A stretch of 64,000 nt of DNA from Streptococcus lutetiensis. Lineage in GTDB: Bacteria > Bacillota > Bacilli > Lactobacillales > Streptococcaceae. The first letter of the stretch is position 1, and the number at the start of each line of letters is the position of its first letter. A program made the translations under genes and the position numbers. Below, piece after piece: positions 27,980 through 39,509 of this stretch. Location: contig NZ_LS483403.1 in the NCBI RefSeq assembly GCF_900475675.1, forward strand, positions 1,302,001 to 1,366,000. Reading direction: 5' to 3'. The notes beneath the pieces were generated by a model. It searched no databases. It was given only the letters and a program-made list of their open reading frames with translations, and had not been told where the DNA came from.

Positions 27980-30385
27980 TTATGCTTCTGGAGTTGGCTT
28001 GGTCATTAAGACTTTACGAGGTTTTGTTCCTTCTGCTGGTCCGATGACTCCTGCTGCTTCTAATTCATCCATCAAGCGAGTGGCACGATTAAATCCGACT
28101 GACAAACGACGTTGAAGCATTGAAGCACTGGCTTTTTGAGTTTCAAGAACCAAAGCTTTAGCATCTTCAAAGAGTGGGTCACCTTCTTGTGAGCCATCGC
28201 TTCCACCTGATTTCAAATCAGATTCAGAAACTTCTCCTGGATCAAAGCTATCATCATAATCAGCTTCCGCTTGATTTTTAATAAAGCCAACAATACGTTC
28301 GACATCATCGTCTGAAATAAATGAACCTTGCAAGCGGACTGGGTGGTTTTCATCAATTGGTTTAAAGAGCATATCTCCTCGACCAAGAAGTTTTTCAGCA
28401 CCATTTTCATCCAGAATAGTACGACTATCTGTCCCAGATGATACGGCAAAAGCGACACGCGACGGCACGTTTGCCTTAATCAATCCACTGATGACATCAA
28501 CTGATGGGCGTTGTGTGGCAAGAATCATATGAATACCAGCCGCACGCGCTTTTTGTCCCAAACGGATAATAGCATCTTCTATTTCTTTACTGGCAACCAT
28601 CATCAAATCAGCAAGCTCATCTACGATAACCACAATAAGTGGCAATGGAATTTGTTTTTGCTCTGACTGTGCGTTAAATTCTTCAACCTTAGCATTATAG
28701 CCTGCAATATTTCGCACTCCAAAATGGCTAAAGAGTTCGTAACGATTTTCCATTTCATCAACCACTTTTTGAAGCGCACGCGCTGCTTTTCGTGGATTTG
28801 TCACTACTGGAATCAATAGGTGTGGAATGTCATTATAAACAGATAACTCAACCATTTTAGGGTCAATCATCATGAATTTGACTTGCTCTGGACGAGCTTT
28901 CATCAAAATACTTGCAATAATACCGTTGACGGCAACTGATTTACCTGAACCCGTAGACCCTGCCACAAGCAAGTGTGGCATACGTGCAAGGTCAAAGGTG
29001 CGGGCTGTTCCGTTAACAGCCTTACCAAGCGGAACTTCAAGAAGTTTGTTGGGATCTGTGTCTGCTTGTTCCCAAAGCTCACGGAAAGTAACTGTGGCAA
29101 TCTCTGAGTTTGGTACTTCAATACCTACTAAAGATTTACCTGGAATCGGTGCTTCAATACGAACGTCTTTTGCCGCAAGGGCTAGCGCTAAATCATCAGC
29201 CAAGTTTGAAATGCGGTTAACACGCACACCAACGGCTGGCTTGACTTCGTATTTTGTAACTGACGGACCGATTTCAGCTCGTTCAACCTTGACATCAATA
29301 CCAAAACTATTAAAGGTATCCTCCAAGACTTTGATATTTCTACGAACGATATTTTTTTCTTTTGACTGATTCTTCGGCTTATCAGGTGCAAATAAATCAA
29401 TGGTTGGAAGCTTATAAAGAAGATTGGCTTTCGCTGTAAAATCAACTTCTAGTGGTTCCCCATCATCTTCTTGATTAGTCATTTCTTGCTCAGCCGGTGT
29501 CACTTCTGGTTCAAGATTTTCTTCAGAAGATGCTTCTTTCAAACCTTCTAGCACATGCTCATAAGCCAAAATTTCAGGTTCAACTGCAGGAGTTTCATCT
29601 GGGATATTGTCAAACAACGATACTTCATTGTCATCTGGATCATCTAAAATCTCACCAGTCTCTTGATCAACCGTCAACTGAGCCAAACGTTCTTCTTCAG
29701 CTTTTTGAGCTTTTTCTTGACGTTTTTGTTCAGCAAGTGCACGTTTTTCCTCACGTTTGACAAAACGTTTTTGCTTTCTGATTTCATGTTTAGCAGACCA
29801 CTCTTGTGATTTTTCTTTGAAGAAATCAATCAAATCATAAACTTCCCACGGACTCATCAAAAAGAGTCCAAGAATGATGAAAAGTCCCCCAATCAAGAAT
29901 GTGCCAACATTTGAAAAAAGAAAAGCTACTGGCTTGTAAAGAACAGCACCAAGCATACCGCCACCAACAAATTTAGTGACTTTGAACTTGACCAAATCGC
30001 TAAAAATCAAGTTAGCTGTTGTGGAGAATATTTCCTTACCACGAAAGGCTGATAGTGAAAAAAGGTAAGCATGCCATTCTAACAAGAGGCCAATCATAGT
30101 CACCACAAAACCGCCAACTAAACCAGTATTCTTATGAAACCACTTAAATCCAAGAAAATAGAGTAGGACTGCAACCATCAACACGTAAGCCAAACTTCCC
30201 ACTGCTAATCTCACAAGATTGTAAACTGTTATCCCAAAGATTCCCAAGCGAGCCATCGCAAAGAAAAAAATAACCGCTGTCACAATGGCTAAAATAAAGC
30301 GTTCCAGTGCCTTTTGTCTTTTTATTTCTGTTTTTGTCGGCCGCCGTGTTTTACGACCTTTTCTTCTACTTTTTGATTTTGCCAT
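27980..30385 (-). CDS. ftsK: DNA translocase FtsK/SpoIIIE
   Basis: This 801-residue protein has an N-terminal domain with about five membrane helices, a charged linker (residues about 200-330), an alpha-beta-gamma motor with Walker [10 protein letters not shown] and Walker [13 protein letters not shown], and a C-terminal gamma winged helix ([20 protein letters not shown]) that reads polar DNA signals. It pumps chromosome ends through the division septum. In streptococci the family member is also called SpoIIIE. Transcribed alone, divergent from the cyclophilin lipoprotein gene. Confidence 0.96.
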   Translation of the reverse strand: MAKSKSRRKGRKTRRPTKTEIKRQKALERFILAIVTAVIFFFAMARLGIFGITVYNLVRLAVGSLAYVLMVAVLLYFLGFKWFHKNTGLVGGFVVTMIGLLLEWHAYLFSLSAFRGKEIFSTTANLIFSDLVKFKVTKFVGGGMLGAVLYKPVAFLFSNVGTFLIGGLFIILGLFLMSPWEVYDLIDFFKEKSQEWSAKHEIRKQKRFVKREEKRALAEQKRQEKAQKAEEERLAQLTVDQETGEILDDPDDNEVSLFDNIPDETPAVEPEILAYEHVLEGLKEASSEENLEPEVTPAEQEMTNQEDDGEPLEVDFTAKANLLYKLPTIDLFAPDKPKNQSKEKNIVRRNIKVLEDTFNSFGIDVKVERAEIGPSVTKYEVKPAVGVRVNRISNLADDLALALAAKDVRIEAPIPGKSLVGIEVPNSEIATVTFRELWEQADTDPNKLLEVPLGKAVNGTARTFDLARMPHLLVAGSTGSGKSVAVNGIIASILMKARPEQVKFMMIDPKMVELSVYNDIPHLLIPVVTNPRKAARALQKVVDEMENRYELFSHFGVRNIAGYNAKVEEFNAQSEQKQIPLPLIVVIVDELADLMMVASKEIEDAIIRLGQKARAAGIHMILATQRPSVDVISGLIKANVPSRVAFAVSSGTDSRTILDENGAEKLLGRGDMLFKPIDENHPVRLQGSFISDDDVERIVGFIKNQAEADYDDSFDPGEVSESDLKSGGSDGSQEGDPLFEDAKALVLETQKASASMLQRRLSVGFNRATRLMDELEAAGVIGPAEGTKPRKVLMTKPTPEA

Positions 30386-30534
30386 ATCCTTATTATAGCA
30401 TTTTTTAAGCTTTTAGGTTATTAGCATAGATTTATGATAAAATGAAGTAGCTAAATAACTTCAATAAATTTATTGACACTTTGTCACCATAAGGATTTAC
30501 TGATATGACAACTATTTGTTAATGAGGAGGTATC

Positions 30535-31359
30535 ATGAAAAAACTATTGTCACTTGGTCTAACTGTCGTCTGCTTGGCTACTTTATCTGGTTGTGAAAAC
30601 ATGACCCGAGCCATTCGTGGAAATGATTATGTCGATGCTAAGACAGCAGCAAGTTCTTCTGCCGCGCAAGACAGTGCCAGCGCATCATCATCAAAAGCAT
30701 ACCAAAAAGAAGTTAAAAAAGCTCTTCAAGCAGATGCATCTGCTTTTCCTCAATTATCAACAGAGGTTGCTCAAAATGAAGCTGAAGTCATCATGCATAC
30801 CTCTAAAGGTGACATTACCATTAAACTCTTTCCAAAATATGCACCACTTACCGTGGAAAATTTCCTAACTCATGCTAAGAAAGGCTACTACGACGGTCTT
30901 CTATTTCACCGCGTAATTTCTGATTTTATGATTCAGTCTGGTGACCCTAAAGGAAACGGCACAGGAGGAGAATCTATCTGGAAAGGCAAAGACAAGAAAA
31001 TCGATTCTGGTAATGGTTTTGCTAACGAAATCTCACCTTACCTCTATAACATCCGAGGAGCTCTTGCTATGGCAAACGCTGGTGCTAATACCAATGGTAG
31101 CCAATTTTTCATCAACCAAAATCCAGCTGACCAATCTAGTCAGCTCTCAAGCGACAGCTATCCAAAAGCAATCATTGATGCTTATACTGAAGGTGGTAAC
31201 CCAAGCTTAGATAAAAACTATACTGTATTTGGACAAGTTATCGATGGTATGGATATTGTTGATGCTATCTCTAAAGTAGATACTGATAGCAACGACAAAC
31301 CAACTAGCGATATCACCATTACTAAGATTGACATTATCAAAGATTACAAATTTAAATAA
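30535..31359 (+). CDS. Cyclophilin-type peptidyl-prolyl isomerase lipoprotein
   Basis: This 274-residue secreted lipoprotein has signal peptide MKKLLSLGLTVVCLATLSGC with the lipobox Cys at residue 20. A Ser/Ala-rich linker is followed by the cyclophilin domain, with FHRVISDFMIQSGDP and NTNGSQFFI. It is like pneumococcal SlrA, which helps fold exported proteins and aids colonisation. TTGACA at 30472-30477 could be its -35. AGGAGG precedes the start. Single gene with its own terminator. Confidence 0.93.
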   Translation: MKKLLSLGLTVVCLATLSGCENMTRAIRGNDYVDAKTAASSSAAQDSASASSSKAYQKEVKKALQADASAFPQLSTEVAQNEAEVIMHTSKGDITIKLFPKYAPLTVENFLTHAKKGYYDGLLFHRVISDFMIQSGDPKGNGTGGESIWKGKDKKIDSGNGFANEISPYLYNIRGALAMANAGANTNGSQFFINQNPADQSSQLSSDSYPKAIIDAYTEGGNPSLDKNYTVFGQVIDGMDIVDAISKVDTDSNDKPTSDITITKIDIIKDYKFK

Positions 31360-31364
31360 TCCCT

Positions 31365-31400
31365 AAAAAATCAAGTTAGGACTTCCTGCCTTGATTTTTT
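31365..31400 (+). terminator. Terminator after the cyclophilin gene
   Basis: An 11-bp stem (AAAAAATCAAG with CTTGATTTTTT) encloses a 14-base loop and ends in Ts. Confidence 0.85.
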
Positions 31401-31493
31401 GCTTGTTTTCCTAAAATAATCCTATAATGACAATCTTTCCACCTCACGGTTACAAGATTTTTGCTATAATAGAAGAACAGAAAGCGAGATAAG

Positions 31494-32144
31494 ATGACAC
31501 CAAATAAAGAAGATTATCTAAAATGTATCCATGAACTAGGAGAAACTAAAACTAAGATAACCAATAAACGAATTGCTGCCTTAATGCAAGTTTCAGCACC
31601 AGCTGTAACTGAAATGGTCAAAAAAATGATTGCTGAAGGGCTCATCGTTAAAGATAAAAAGGTTGGCTACTACCTGACCAAAAAAGGCTTATTATTAGTC
31701 TCACAACTCTATCGTAAACACCGCCTCATCGAAGTCTTTTTGGCTAATCAACTTCATTACAATGCCGATGAAATCCACCAAGAAGCTGAAGTCCTTGAAC
31801 ACACGGTCTCAACAATCTTCATCGACCGTCTAGAAGAAAAACTCAATTATCCTGAATTTTGCCCTCATGGTGGAACAATTCCTAAAAAAGGCGAGCTCTT
31901 GATTGAAGTTCACAACCAGACGCTCAGTCAAATTGAGGAATTAGGCACTTACCAAATATGTCGTACGCACGACGAAGCTCGTTTGTTAAACTACCTTGAA
32001 GAGCACGGCTTAGCAATTAACGATACCGTTGACTTGGTTAAAGTCGAGGACTTCGCTAAAACACATACTCTTGCCTATCAATCACGACAGCTCGTCATTC
32101 CTGAACGAATCGCTGAACAAATTTATGTGCAAAAGATTGACTAA
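31494..32144 (+). CDS. DtxR/MntR-family metal-dependent regulator (SloR/ScaR type)
   Basis: This 216-residue repressor has a winged helix (ITNKRIAALMQVSAPAVTEMVKKM), a dimerisation and metal-binding domain (HRLIEVFLANQLHY, EAEVLEHTVS, PEFCPHGGTIP) and a C-terminal FeoA/SH3-like domain, as in streptococcal SloR, ScaR, PsaR and MtsR. With Mn(II) or Fe(II) bound it represses metal uptake genes. Such an uptake operon is not in this window. It shares a terminator with the convergent mtnN. Confidence 0.92.
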   Translation: MTPNKEDYLKCIHELGETKTKITNKRIAALMQVSAPAVTEMVKKMIAEGLIVKDKKVGYYLTKKGLLLVSQLYRKHRLIEVFLANQLHYNADEIHQEAEVLEHTVSTIFIDRLEEKLNYPEFCPHGGTIPKKGELLIEVHNQTLSQIEELGTYQICRTHDEARLLNYLEEHGLAINDTVDLVKVEDFAKTHTLAYQSRQLVIPERIAEQIYVQKID

Positions 32145-32156
32145 GATTCCATATTA

Positions 32157-32184
32157 AAAGCCCGAGGCACTTGCCTCAGGCTTT
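32157..32184. terminator. Bidirectional terminator between the DtxR-family gene and mtnN
   Basis: AAAGCC and GAGG pair with CCTC and GGCTTT around one mismatch, with T runs on either strand. Confidence 0.8.
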
Positions 32185-32190
32185 TTTGAC

Positions 32191-32883
32191 TTAAGCTAAT
32201 TTTTCAAGGAATGTCATCAAAATTTTTGCTGATTGTTTACCAGCTTCCAAGATGAATTCATCAAATGTAATGTTGGCATCATGCGCAGCTGTATCTGACA
32301 TAGCACGAACAACGATGAATGGTTTGTGCAAATTGTGAGCAGCTTGCGCAATCGCAGCTCCTTCCATTTCAACAGCTTGAACTTCTGGGAAGCGTGCTTT
32401 AATCGCATCGATTTTATCTTGCCCAGCAATAAATGAATCACCAGTCGCAATCAAGCCAATTTTGCTATCGATGTTAGCTTCCGTTAACACTTGTTCAAAT
32501 GTTTTAACAAAGTTTTGGTCTGATTCAAAATAAAGTGGTTGCGCAGCCATTTGACCGTAATCATAACCAAAAGCTGTCACATCAACGTCGTGGTAGACTA
32601 ATTTGTCTGCAACAACAACGTCACCAATCTTCAAACCAGGAGCTACTGCACCTGCTGAACCTGTATTAATCACAACATCAACACCAAAATGATCAGAAAG
32701 AATAGCAACTGACATAGCTGACATCACTTTACCAATACCTGATTGAACAAGAACAACTTGATGGTTGCCTAGCTTACCTTCGTAGTAAGTGTTTCCTAAA
32801 ACATCGTGTTCTGTTTTGTTATCAAGATTTTCAACAAGAAGTTTTAGTTCTTCTTCCATTGCGGCAATAATTCCAATTTTCAT
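32191..32883 (-). CDS. mtnN: 5'-methylthioadenosine/S-adenosylhomocysteine nucleosidase
   Basis: This 230-residue enzyme (Pfs) cleaves adenine from MTA and SAH, clearing methylation by-products and supplying the ribosyl-homocysteine used for AI-2. Catalytic residues lie in IAAMEEEL, VEMEGAAIAQ and RAMSDTA. It ends the glmU-nudF-macP-mtnN row conserved in streptococci. Confidence 0.96.
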   Translation of the reverse strand: MKIGIIAAMEEELKLLVENLDNKTEHDVLGNTYYEGKLGNHQVVLVQSGIGKVMSAMSVAILSDHFGVDVVINTGSAGAVAPGLKIGDVVVADKLVYHDVDVTAFGYDYGQMAAQPLYFESDQNFVKTFEQVLTEANIDSKIGLIATGDSFIAGQDKIDAIKARFPEVQAVEMEGAAIAQAAHNLHKPFIVVRAMSDTAAHDANITFDEFILEAGKQSAKILMTFLEKLA

Positions 32884-32951
32884 CTCAAAAATACAAGAGC
32901 AATACCAATTGTTATTTCCAGAGTTATCCCCCTTGCTTCTCCTTCTAATTT

Positions 32952-33284
32952 TTATAGATTAAATACTGCGAAAAAGAGTGCAATCAATAAAATAACAACT
33001 ACAAACATAATCAAGTTAAGTTTTCGCTGAAATTTACTGCGTTTCGCATTTTCAATTCGACGACTTTTGTAAACATGCTGATCGTCTTTTTTGCGTTCTT
33101 TCCATTTGTCCAAAACACCTCGAGAGTCTTCATATTCCTCATAAGGATCGTAACTAGTCAAGGTATCATATTGGTCAGTTCGGATAACCTTCGTTTCTTC
33201 ATCTTCTAAATAATTATCGTCATAAAAGATTTCACCACGGTTAGCACGTTCGATTATCTCGTCTGTTAAAAGTGATCTACCCAT
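32952..33284 (-). CDS. macP: MacP-like activator of class A PBP2a
   Basis: This 110-residue bitopic membrane protein has a cytoplasmic N-terminal part beginning GRSLLTDEIIERANRGE, an acidic stretch with DEETKVIRTD, the conserved YKSRRIENAKRSKFQRKL and one C-terminal transmembrane helix. Pneumococcal MacP activates the wall synthase PBP2a and is phosphorylated by StkP on a Thr in the N-terminal part. The gene sits between nudF and mtnN, exactly as in pneumococcus. It is longer than the pneumococcal protein through extra acidic residues. Confidence 0.85.
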   Translation of the reverse strand: MGRSLLTDEIIERANRGEIFYDDNYLEDEETKVIRTDQYDTLTSYDPYEEYEDSRGVLDKWKERKKDDQHVYKSRRIENAKRSKFQRKLNLIMFVVVILLIALFFAVFNL

Positions 33285-33287
33285 TTT

Positions 33288-33836
33288 TTATCCTCCAAAA
33301 TGCAGAGCATAATATTGAAGGGCTATGATTGTTTTAGCATCTTCGATTGCTCCAGATTTGACCAAATCCATGCATTCTTGATAGCTTAATTCAAGAATTT
33401 CTAAAACTTCATCATCATCTTGTGGTCGTGGATTTGGTACTTTTTGCAAATGAGTTGCTTGGTAAAGCTTAATTTTTTCATTGCAAAAACCAATGGCAGT
33501 GTAAAACTCATGAATTTGTTTTAAATCGCCAGAATATCCTGTTTCCTCTTCTAATTCACGCGCAGCGGCATCTTTCTCAGAGCTGTTTTCACCAATTTCG
33601 AGCTTACCAGCAGGGATTTCATAAGAAACTTTTTCAATAGCCTTACGATATTGTTTGACTAAAATAATTTTATTGTCATCTGTTACAGCTAAAATAGCTA
33701 CAGCTCCACGGTGAAAAATCAATTCACGTTTGGCTTGTCCTAGATTATTTGGTAATTCAACATCATCGACAACAACTTTAATCACATGCCCATCAAAAAT
33801 CTCTGTTCGCTTGAGCGTCTTTTCTTCAAAATCCAT
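33288..33836 (-). CDS. nudF: ADP-ribose pyrophosphatase (NUDIX)
   Basis: This 182-residue cytoplasmic hydrolase has a complete NUDIX box (GKLEIGEN..AARELEEETGYSG: G-x5-E-x7-REUxEExGU), preceded by KQYRKAIEKVSYEIPAG typical of ADP-ribose pyrophosphatases. ATG 33836 (MDFEEKTLKRTEIFDG) is preferred; an upstream in-frame start would add a non-homologous tail. It lies three bases before macP and 149 after glmU. Confidence 0.92.
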   Translation of the reverse strand: MDFEEKTLKRTEIFDGHVIKVVVDDVELPNNLGQAKRELIFHRGAVAILAVTDDNKIILVKQYRKAIEKVSYEIPAGKLEIGENSSEKDAAARELEEETGYSGDLKQIHEFYTAIGFCNEKIKLYQATHLQKVPNPRPQDDDEVLEILELSYQECMDLVKSGAIEDAKTIIALQYYALHFGG

Positions 33837-33985
33837 ACTAAGCAATCTCCCTAAAAATTGTTCACTATAGATTTTACTACAAAATAATGAGAAATGCCAT
33901 TCCAATGAGATTAAGCCTTTGAAATAGCCTTGGAACACACTAAATTTTTCTAAAAAATCTGGAACTTTCGTCCCAGACTTTATGA

Positions 33986-35383
<1,398 letters not shown>

Positions 35384-35493
35384 TTAAAAAAATAGAGTAG
35401 ATTTGCAAGTTATGAAAGGAAAATTCCTTACATTAACTTACACAAGCTACTCCATTATATCACATTTATAAGCATTGGGCTCATTTTTATCCG

Positions 35494-36456
35494 TTAGAGG
35501 CTGTTAACAGCTGCTTCTAAAACTTCCATCACCAAACGGCTGTGCTCAAGCGCCAGTTTCATAGCTGTCATATCTTGGTGCTCTATGATAGCTTGGAAAG
35601 CCACAAATTCATCCTGCATGCGGTGATTAAGTGAATTTTCGTTAATCATTGTCATACTTTGACCGTTTAGAGCTAGGGACAATTCTGGCATACTATTAGT
35701 TGGTCCAAGTACAGCAATAGAGCCTTTATTTCCTTGAATAGTTGATTTGATGTCAGCACTACAATCTTTAGCACCAATACAAGCAGCCTTGAAATGTCCA
35801 TAATCCATCATCAAGATTCCTGAAGTGTCCACATCACGTTCCATATTTGCCAAATATTGCACTCGTTCAGGCTTACCAAACAAACCAACAACCAAATGAA
35901 TATTGTAAATATTTAAGTCACGAAGAGCTCCACCACCTTTTGCTGGGTCAAAAGCTGGTGCAATTTCACCACGTTTAAAGGCGTCATAACGTGATGAATA
36001 TTGAGAATAATTGCACTCGACAATCTTAATGTCCCCAAGTTTTGATAGGTTAGCTTTGATAGAAGCAAAATTGCCAAGATATTGATTAGTGATAGCTTCA
36101 AGCAAGATACGATTTTTTTGCTCTGCAATTTTTGCCAAGTCCTCAAATTCTGCCAAAGTCAGCGTAAATGGCTTTTCACAAATGACGTGTTTGCCAGACA
36201 ACAAAGCTTTCTTTGCGTAGTCATAATGCAGGTGATTAGGAAGGGCGACATAGACCGTATCCACTTCTGGATTTGCCAAAATGTTATCGTAGTCGCTGCT
36301 AGCTTGACTAATCGCATAAAGCTCAGCTAGCTTTTCAGCCTTTTCAATGCTGCGCGGTGTTGATAAAATCGCTGATAATTCGATTCCATTAATTTCTTGT
36401 AAAACTGGTAAAACCTCTTCAACGATTTTTCCTGTTCCTAAAATAGCTAATTTCAT
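35494..36456 (-). CDS. Gfo/Idh/MocA-family oxidoreductase
   Basis: This 320-residue NAD(P)-dependent enzyme has an N-terminal Rossmann domain (LAILGTGKIVEEVLP) and the family motif CEKPFTLT with the catalytic Lys. A C-terminal alpha/beta substrate domain carries GGGALRDLNIYNIH. Substrates of the family are mostly sugars and polyols; none can be named here. Single gene on the minus strand. Confidence 0.9.
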   Translation of the reverse strand: MKLAILGTGKIVEEVLPVLQEINGIELSAILSTPRSIEKAEKLAELYAISQASSDYDNILANPEVDTVYVALPNHLHYDYAKKALLSGKHVICEKPFTLTLAEFEDLAKIAEQKNRILLEAITNQYLGNFASIKANLSKLGDIKIVECNYSQYSSRYDAFKRGEIAPAFDPAKGGGALRDLNIYNIHLVVGLFGKPERVQYLANMERDVDTSGILMMDYGHFKAACIGAKDCSADIKSTIQGNKGSIAVLGPTNSMPELSLALNGQSMTMINENSLNHRMQDEFVAFQAIIEHQDMTAMKLALEHSRLVMEVLEAAVNSL

Positions 36457-36538
36457 GGATTTCCTCCTAATTAATGTCTAAGCACAGTTTAGCACATATT
36501 CGTTTTTCAAACTGATACTATAACAAGTAATTGTCATA

Positions 36539-36982
36539 CTAAAGTGTGGGATAGACCACTTCAAATTCTTCAAGAACAATTTGACTATCACCGTTAAATG
36601 TCAGACCGTATTCATTGTAATAAGGTTTGAAAAAGTTCTCGTGGACATCACGCCAATAAGCTAATGTCCTATCACCTTCGCTTTCTTTGAAAGCGTGCTC
36701 TGCTGACACCTGATTAAATGGCACAACAGAAACTTTCTTGATTTGAATGATACAAACTGCTTGGTCTTGACTGTCGAGAACCACATCATAAGACCCAACC
36801 TCAGGTAGCGGGTCATTATCAACAGCATATAAATCATAAGCCGACGCTGTCGCTGTTTTTGTTCCTTCAAGGACTAGTTGCGCTAACAAATCCGCTTCTA
36901 CTCCAAATTGCCAAGCATCAATATCATCTCCGATTGAAGGATTTATTTTTTTGTATTTGTTCCAAAGTTCTTGTGCGTTCAT
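36539..36982 (-). CDS. ASCH domain protein
   Basis: This 147-residue protein starts MNAQELWNKYKKINPSI and has the ASCH core EGTKTATASAYDLY, DVVLDSQDQAVCIIQIKKVSVVPF and EGDRTLAYWRDVHENFF. ASCH proteins bind or cut RNA or modified nucleosides; some are ribonucleases or N4-acetylcytidine amidohydrolases. Function here is not established. It precedes an SDR gene on the same strand. Confidence 0.88.
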   Translation of the reverse strand: MNAQELWNKYKKINPSIGDDIDAWQFGVEADLLAQLVLEGTKTATASAYDLYAVDNDPLPEVGSYDVVLDSQDQAVCIIQIKKVSVVPFNQVSAEHAFKESEGDRTLAYWRDVHENFFKPYYNEYGLTFNGDSQIVLEEFEVVYPTL

Positions 36983-37082
36983 AGGCTTTCTCCTGTTCTT
37001 TTCTGTCTTACTTCAATTACGAGTTCGACAGTGAGTAGCCTATGGTTTTCTCCTCTTCATTTCTGAAGTCTCCTTATCTCTA

Positions 37083-37781
37083 TTATTTCAAACTCCAGCC
37101 GCCGTCGATTTTGATGATTTCGCCTTGCATGGAGCTTGCTTTGCCTGATGCTAAAAATTCTGTTAAATCAGCGATTTCTTCAGGATTACTCCAACGTCCA
37201 ATTGGTGTTTCTTGGGCGACCCAGTCAGCCAAGCCTCCTGGTTCAAAATCGCTAGCTGTCATGGCTGTTTTGACCGCACCTGGTGCGATACCAAAGACTT
37301 GAATCTTGTCTTTAGCATAGTCAAGTGCAAGCTGGCGCGTGAAACCTGCAAGGGCATGCTTGCTAGCTGTGTATGCCGCTCCACCCCCACCTGCAATAAA
37401 TGAAGCAATCGAGCACATGTTAATGATAATACCTGATTGTCTTTCAACCATTTTGGCTAAATAATAGCGAGTGATTTTGACTGTCGCAAAAAAATTGGTC
37501 TGAAACACACGCTCGAGTTCATCATCTGACACCTCAAGCAATGGCTTATAAGCGTCGAGAATTCCAGCGGTGTTACACAAGATGTCCACGTCCTGAACAA
37601 AGTCGTAGAGCGCAGCTAAATTCGTCGTCAAATCTAACTGTAGGAAATGAAAGTTTTCATTTTGAATCTCAGGCGCTTGTGATTTATCAACGCCGTATAC
37701 CGCACAGCCATTTTCCAAAAAAAGTCGCGCTTGCGCAAGCCCAATTCCTGAGCTGACACCTGTGATAAGTACTTTAGTCAT
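37083..37781 (-). CDS. Short-chain dehydrogenase/reductase (3-oxoacyl-ACP reductase-like)
   Basis: This 232-residue protein has the nucleotide loop GVSSGIG, NTAG, the catalytic Ser in CSIASF and YTASK (Y-x3-K). Similar annotations are 3-oxoacyl-ACP reductase, but there is no fatty-acid gene nearby, so the substrate is unknown. ATG 37781 gives MTKVLITG; it overlaps the 3' end of the DUF2829 gene by 8 bases, so they are coupled. Confidence 0.9.
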   Translation of the reverse strand: MTKVLITGVSSGIGLAQARLFLENGCAVYGVDKSQAPEIQNENFHFLQLDLTTNLAALYDFVQDVDILCNTAGILDAYKPLLEVSDDELERVFQTNFFATVKITRYYLAKMVERQSGIIINMCSIASFIAGGGGAAYTASKHALAGFTRQLALDYAKDKIQVFGIAPGAVKTAMTASDFEPGGLADWVAQETPIGRWSNPEEIADLTEFLASGKASSMQGEIIKIDGGWSLK

Positions 37782-38010
37782 GAACTTCAACCCAATCAGT
37801 AGCTAGGACATCACATGGTGTTGGTGACCACATTGAAAAACCTTCGCCCTCGCCTGACACATTAATGAGGAAGTAAGGTGTCACTGGAAGTGCTACGCCA
37901 TTTTGCTCGATGCTATCAAATAACTGAACGTAGTTTTCTGCTCCGCCCCAACCAGTGCGTACATATTTTTTTTTAGCCTTTAAACCTGGCAAAATTTCTT
38001 CAAAAGTCAT
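37774..38010 (-). CDS. DUF2829 domain protein
   Basis: This 78-residue protein begins MTFEEILPGLKAKKKYVR, with WSPTPCDVLATDWVEV at the end. DUF2829 proteins occur in Firmicutes and their phages; no function is assigned. AAGGAGAG stands 2-3 bases before ATG 38010, deciding this start. It overlaps the SDR gene. Confidence 0.85.
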   Translation of the reverse strand: MTFEEILPGLKAKKKYVRTGWGGAENYVQLFDSIEQNGVALPVTPYFLINVSGEGEGFSMWSPTPCDVLATDWVEVHD

Positions 38011-38048
38011 TTCTCTCTCCTTGATTGTTAATACCACTAGTATACCAA

Positions 38049-38072
38049 AAAACGAGCGCCTAGGCTCGTTTT
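38049..38072 (-). terminator. Terminator after the FemAB-type gene
   Basis: A 9-bp perfect stem (AAAACGAGC with GCTCGTTTT) with a 6-base loop is followed by Ts on the minus strand. Confidence 0.85.
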
Positions 38073-38074
38073 GG

Positions 38075-39307
38075 TTATCGTCTTAAGATTTTCTTAGCAA
38101 TTGCAATGATTTTATGCAGCATTGGTCGTGGATAATAGCGGAAAGTTCCCATTTTGCGGACAATGTAACCATTGAAGTTTTGTTTGAAACGAAGAACACC
38201 ATCGCTGCCATCGAAAATTCCTTGAATACCAAGGAAAGTATAGAAATTAATGCCACGTTTCAGTGCTTCCATCATCACATGCTCTTGAAGGGCAACAGGC
38301 GCATAAAATTTATTAAATTCGGTATATGAACCACTGAAAAGATAAACAGCTTCTTGTGGTGTATAAACGAAAAGACTTCCTGCCAAAACCACATCCTCTG
38401 AACCATGTTTTTGAATCAATTCTTTAGCTTCTTTAAGGCGAACATCAAAAGTTGAAATTTGCTTATCAAGCTGTGCTTTTTGTTTATTAACCTTGGCTGA
38501 GTTAACCCCTTCAGCAATCTTTTGATTCAAAACCGCCAAGTCAGCTGCAATTTTATCATGACCAGCCTGCATATTTTTGAGATAATCTTGAAAATTAATT
38601 GTCGCAATCACGAACTCACACTTATCACCAAAACTATCATAAAAAGCTTCATAATAATCTAACGGTTTATCTGTATATTCACGGCGTTCAGATGTTGATG
38701 CTGTGATTTCTTTAAAGATGTGAAGTTCATCACGGGTTAATTTGCGCACTTTAATTCCAAATGAATTTGTCTTGTTAACAAGTGAGCGACCTTTTTTACT
38801 AAATGATTTACGAAGCGTTTCAGGTGTTAATCCTGACAAATCCTTCACGTAATGCCAGTCAGGCTCACCTCCTGGATAGCCTGTCTGAAGACCGTCATAA
38901 CTGTATCCCAAATCAGTCAAACAGCTAATCAATTCGGGCTTTTCATCATCGTTTGGATTACCATGATTGTCAAAACTTTGGTAGGTGTCATATGGCTTAA
39001 CAATCAGTTCAAAGGCACCATTTTCCTTAGCATAAGCTTTTAATTCCTTATAAAATTCTGAAAGGTAAGCTGTACTTGTCGAAGCTGGTCCAGAATTGAT
39101 TTCCATGTGAAGTCCACCAGTCATCAGCATACTATAAAGCACGCCAGCCACCTGAATAGCTCCATCTGTTTCCAATCCTAAAAATGTAATGTCAAAGCCA
39201 CGTTTTTCGAGTAAATCTGCCATTTCAACAGTTTGCATAAAAGAACGTTCTTTAAATCTCGTATTTAATGTTTCATAATCTTCTCTTGATAAGATTTTCA
39301 ATGTCAT
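38075..39307 (-). CDS. FemAB-family peptidoglycan bridge aminoacyltransferase (MurM/MurN-like)
   Basis: This 410-residue protein has the two GNAT-like lobes of Fem transferases (SFMQTVEMADLLEKRGFDI early; FSGSYTEFNKFYAPVALQEH and FLGIQGIFDGSDGVLRFKQNF late) with a coiled-coil arm at about residues 240-300 (LNQKIAEGVNSAKVNKQKAQ). Such enzymes move amino acids, often Ala or Ser, from aminoacyl-tRNA onto the stem-peptide Lys of lipid II. It ends in a basic tail near the membrane. It is closest to MurN by length and pattern, but the amino acid added cannot be read from sequence. It is transcribed alone between metG and the DUF2829-SDR pair. Confidence 0.88.
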   Translation of the reverse strand: MTLKILSREDYETLNTRFKERSFMQTVEMADLLEKRGFDITFLGLETDGAIQVAGVLYSMLMTGGLHMEINSGPASTSTAYLSEFYKELKAYAKENGAFELIVKPYDTYQSFDNHGNPNDDEKPELISCLTDLGYSYDGLQTGYPGGEPDWHYVKDLSGLTPETLRKSFSKKGRSLVNKTNSFGIKVRKLTRDELHIFKEITASTSERREYTDKPLDYYEAFYDSFGDKCEFVIATINFQDYLKNMQAGHDKIAADLAVLNQKIAEGVNSAKVNKQKAQLDKQISTFDVRLKEAKELIQKHGSEDVVLAGSLFVYTPQEAVYLFSGSYTEFNKFYAPVALQEHVMMEALKRGINFYTFLGIQGIFDGSDGVLRFKQNFNGYIVRKMGTFRYYPRPMLHKIIAIAKKILRR

Positions 39308-39446
39308 TTTACACGTTTCTCGATTCTAACAAATTCTGTTTCTTTCGCTACTAAAAATATCAAATGAATCTTAACCGAAAATCAATAAATCATTTTCAGA
39401 ATTTCCACTATCTTTTCAATTTTCTTTACATTTGAGAGCAATATAA

Positions 39447-39487
39447 ATACTCAGCTTTTGCGCTAAAGATACACAAAAGCTGAGTAT
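39447..39487 (-). terminator. Terminator after metG
   Basis: A 14-bp perfect stem (39447-39460 with 39474-39487) with a 13-base loop is followed on the minus strand by T-rich sequence. Confidence 0.8.
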
Positions 39488-39509
39488 TCTATTTATTAAT
39501 TTTTGATGA

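Noticed and set aside
36960..37060. Direct repeat around the ASCH gene start (TTTTCTCCT-like stretches)
   Set aside because: Two short pyrimidine-rich matches with several differences, explained by ribosome-site sequence.
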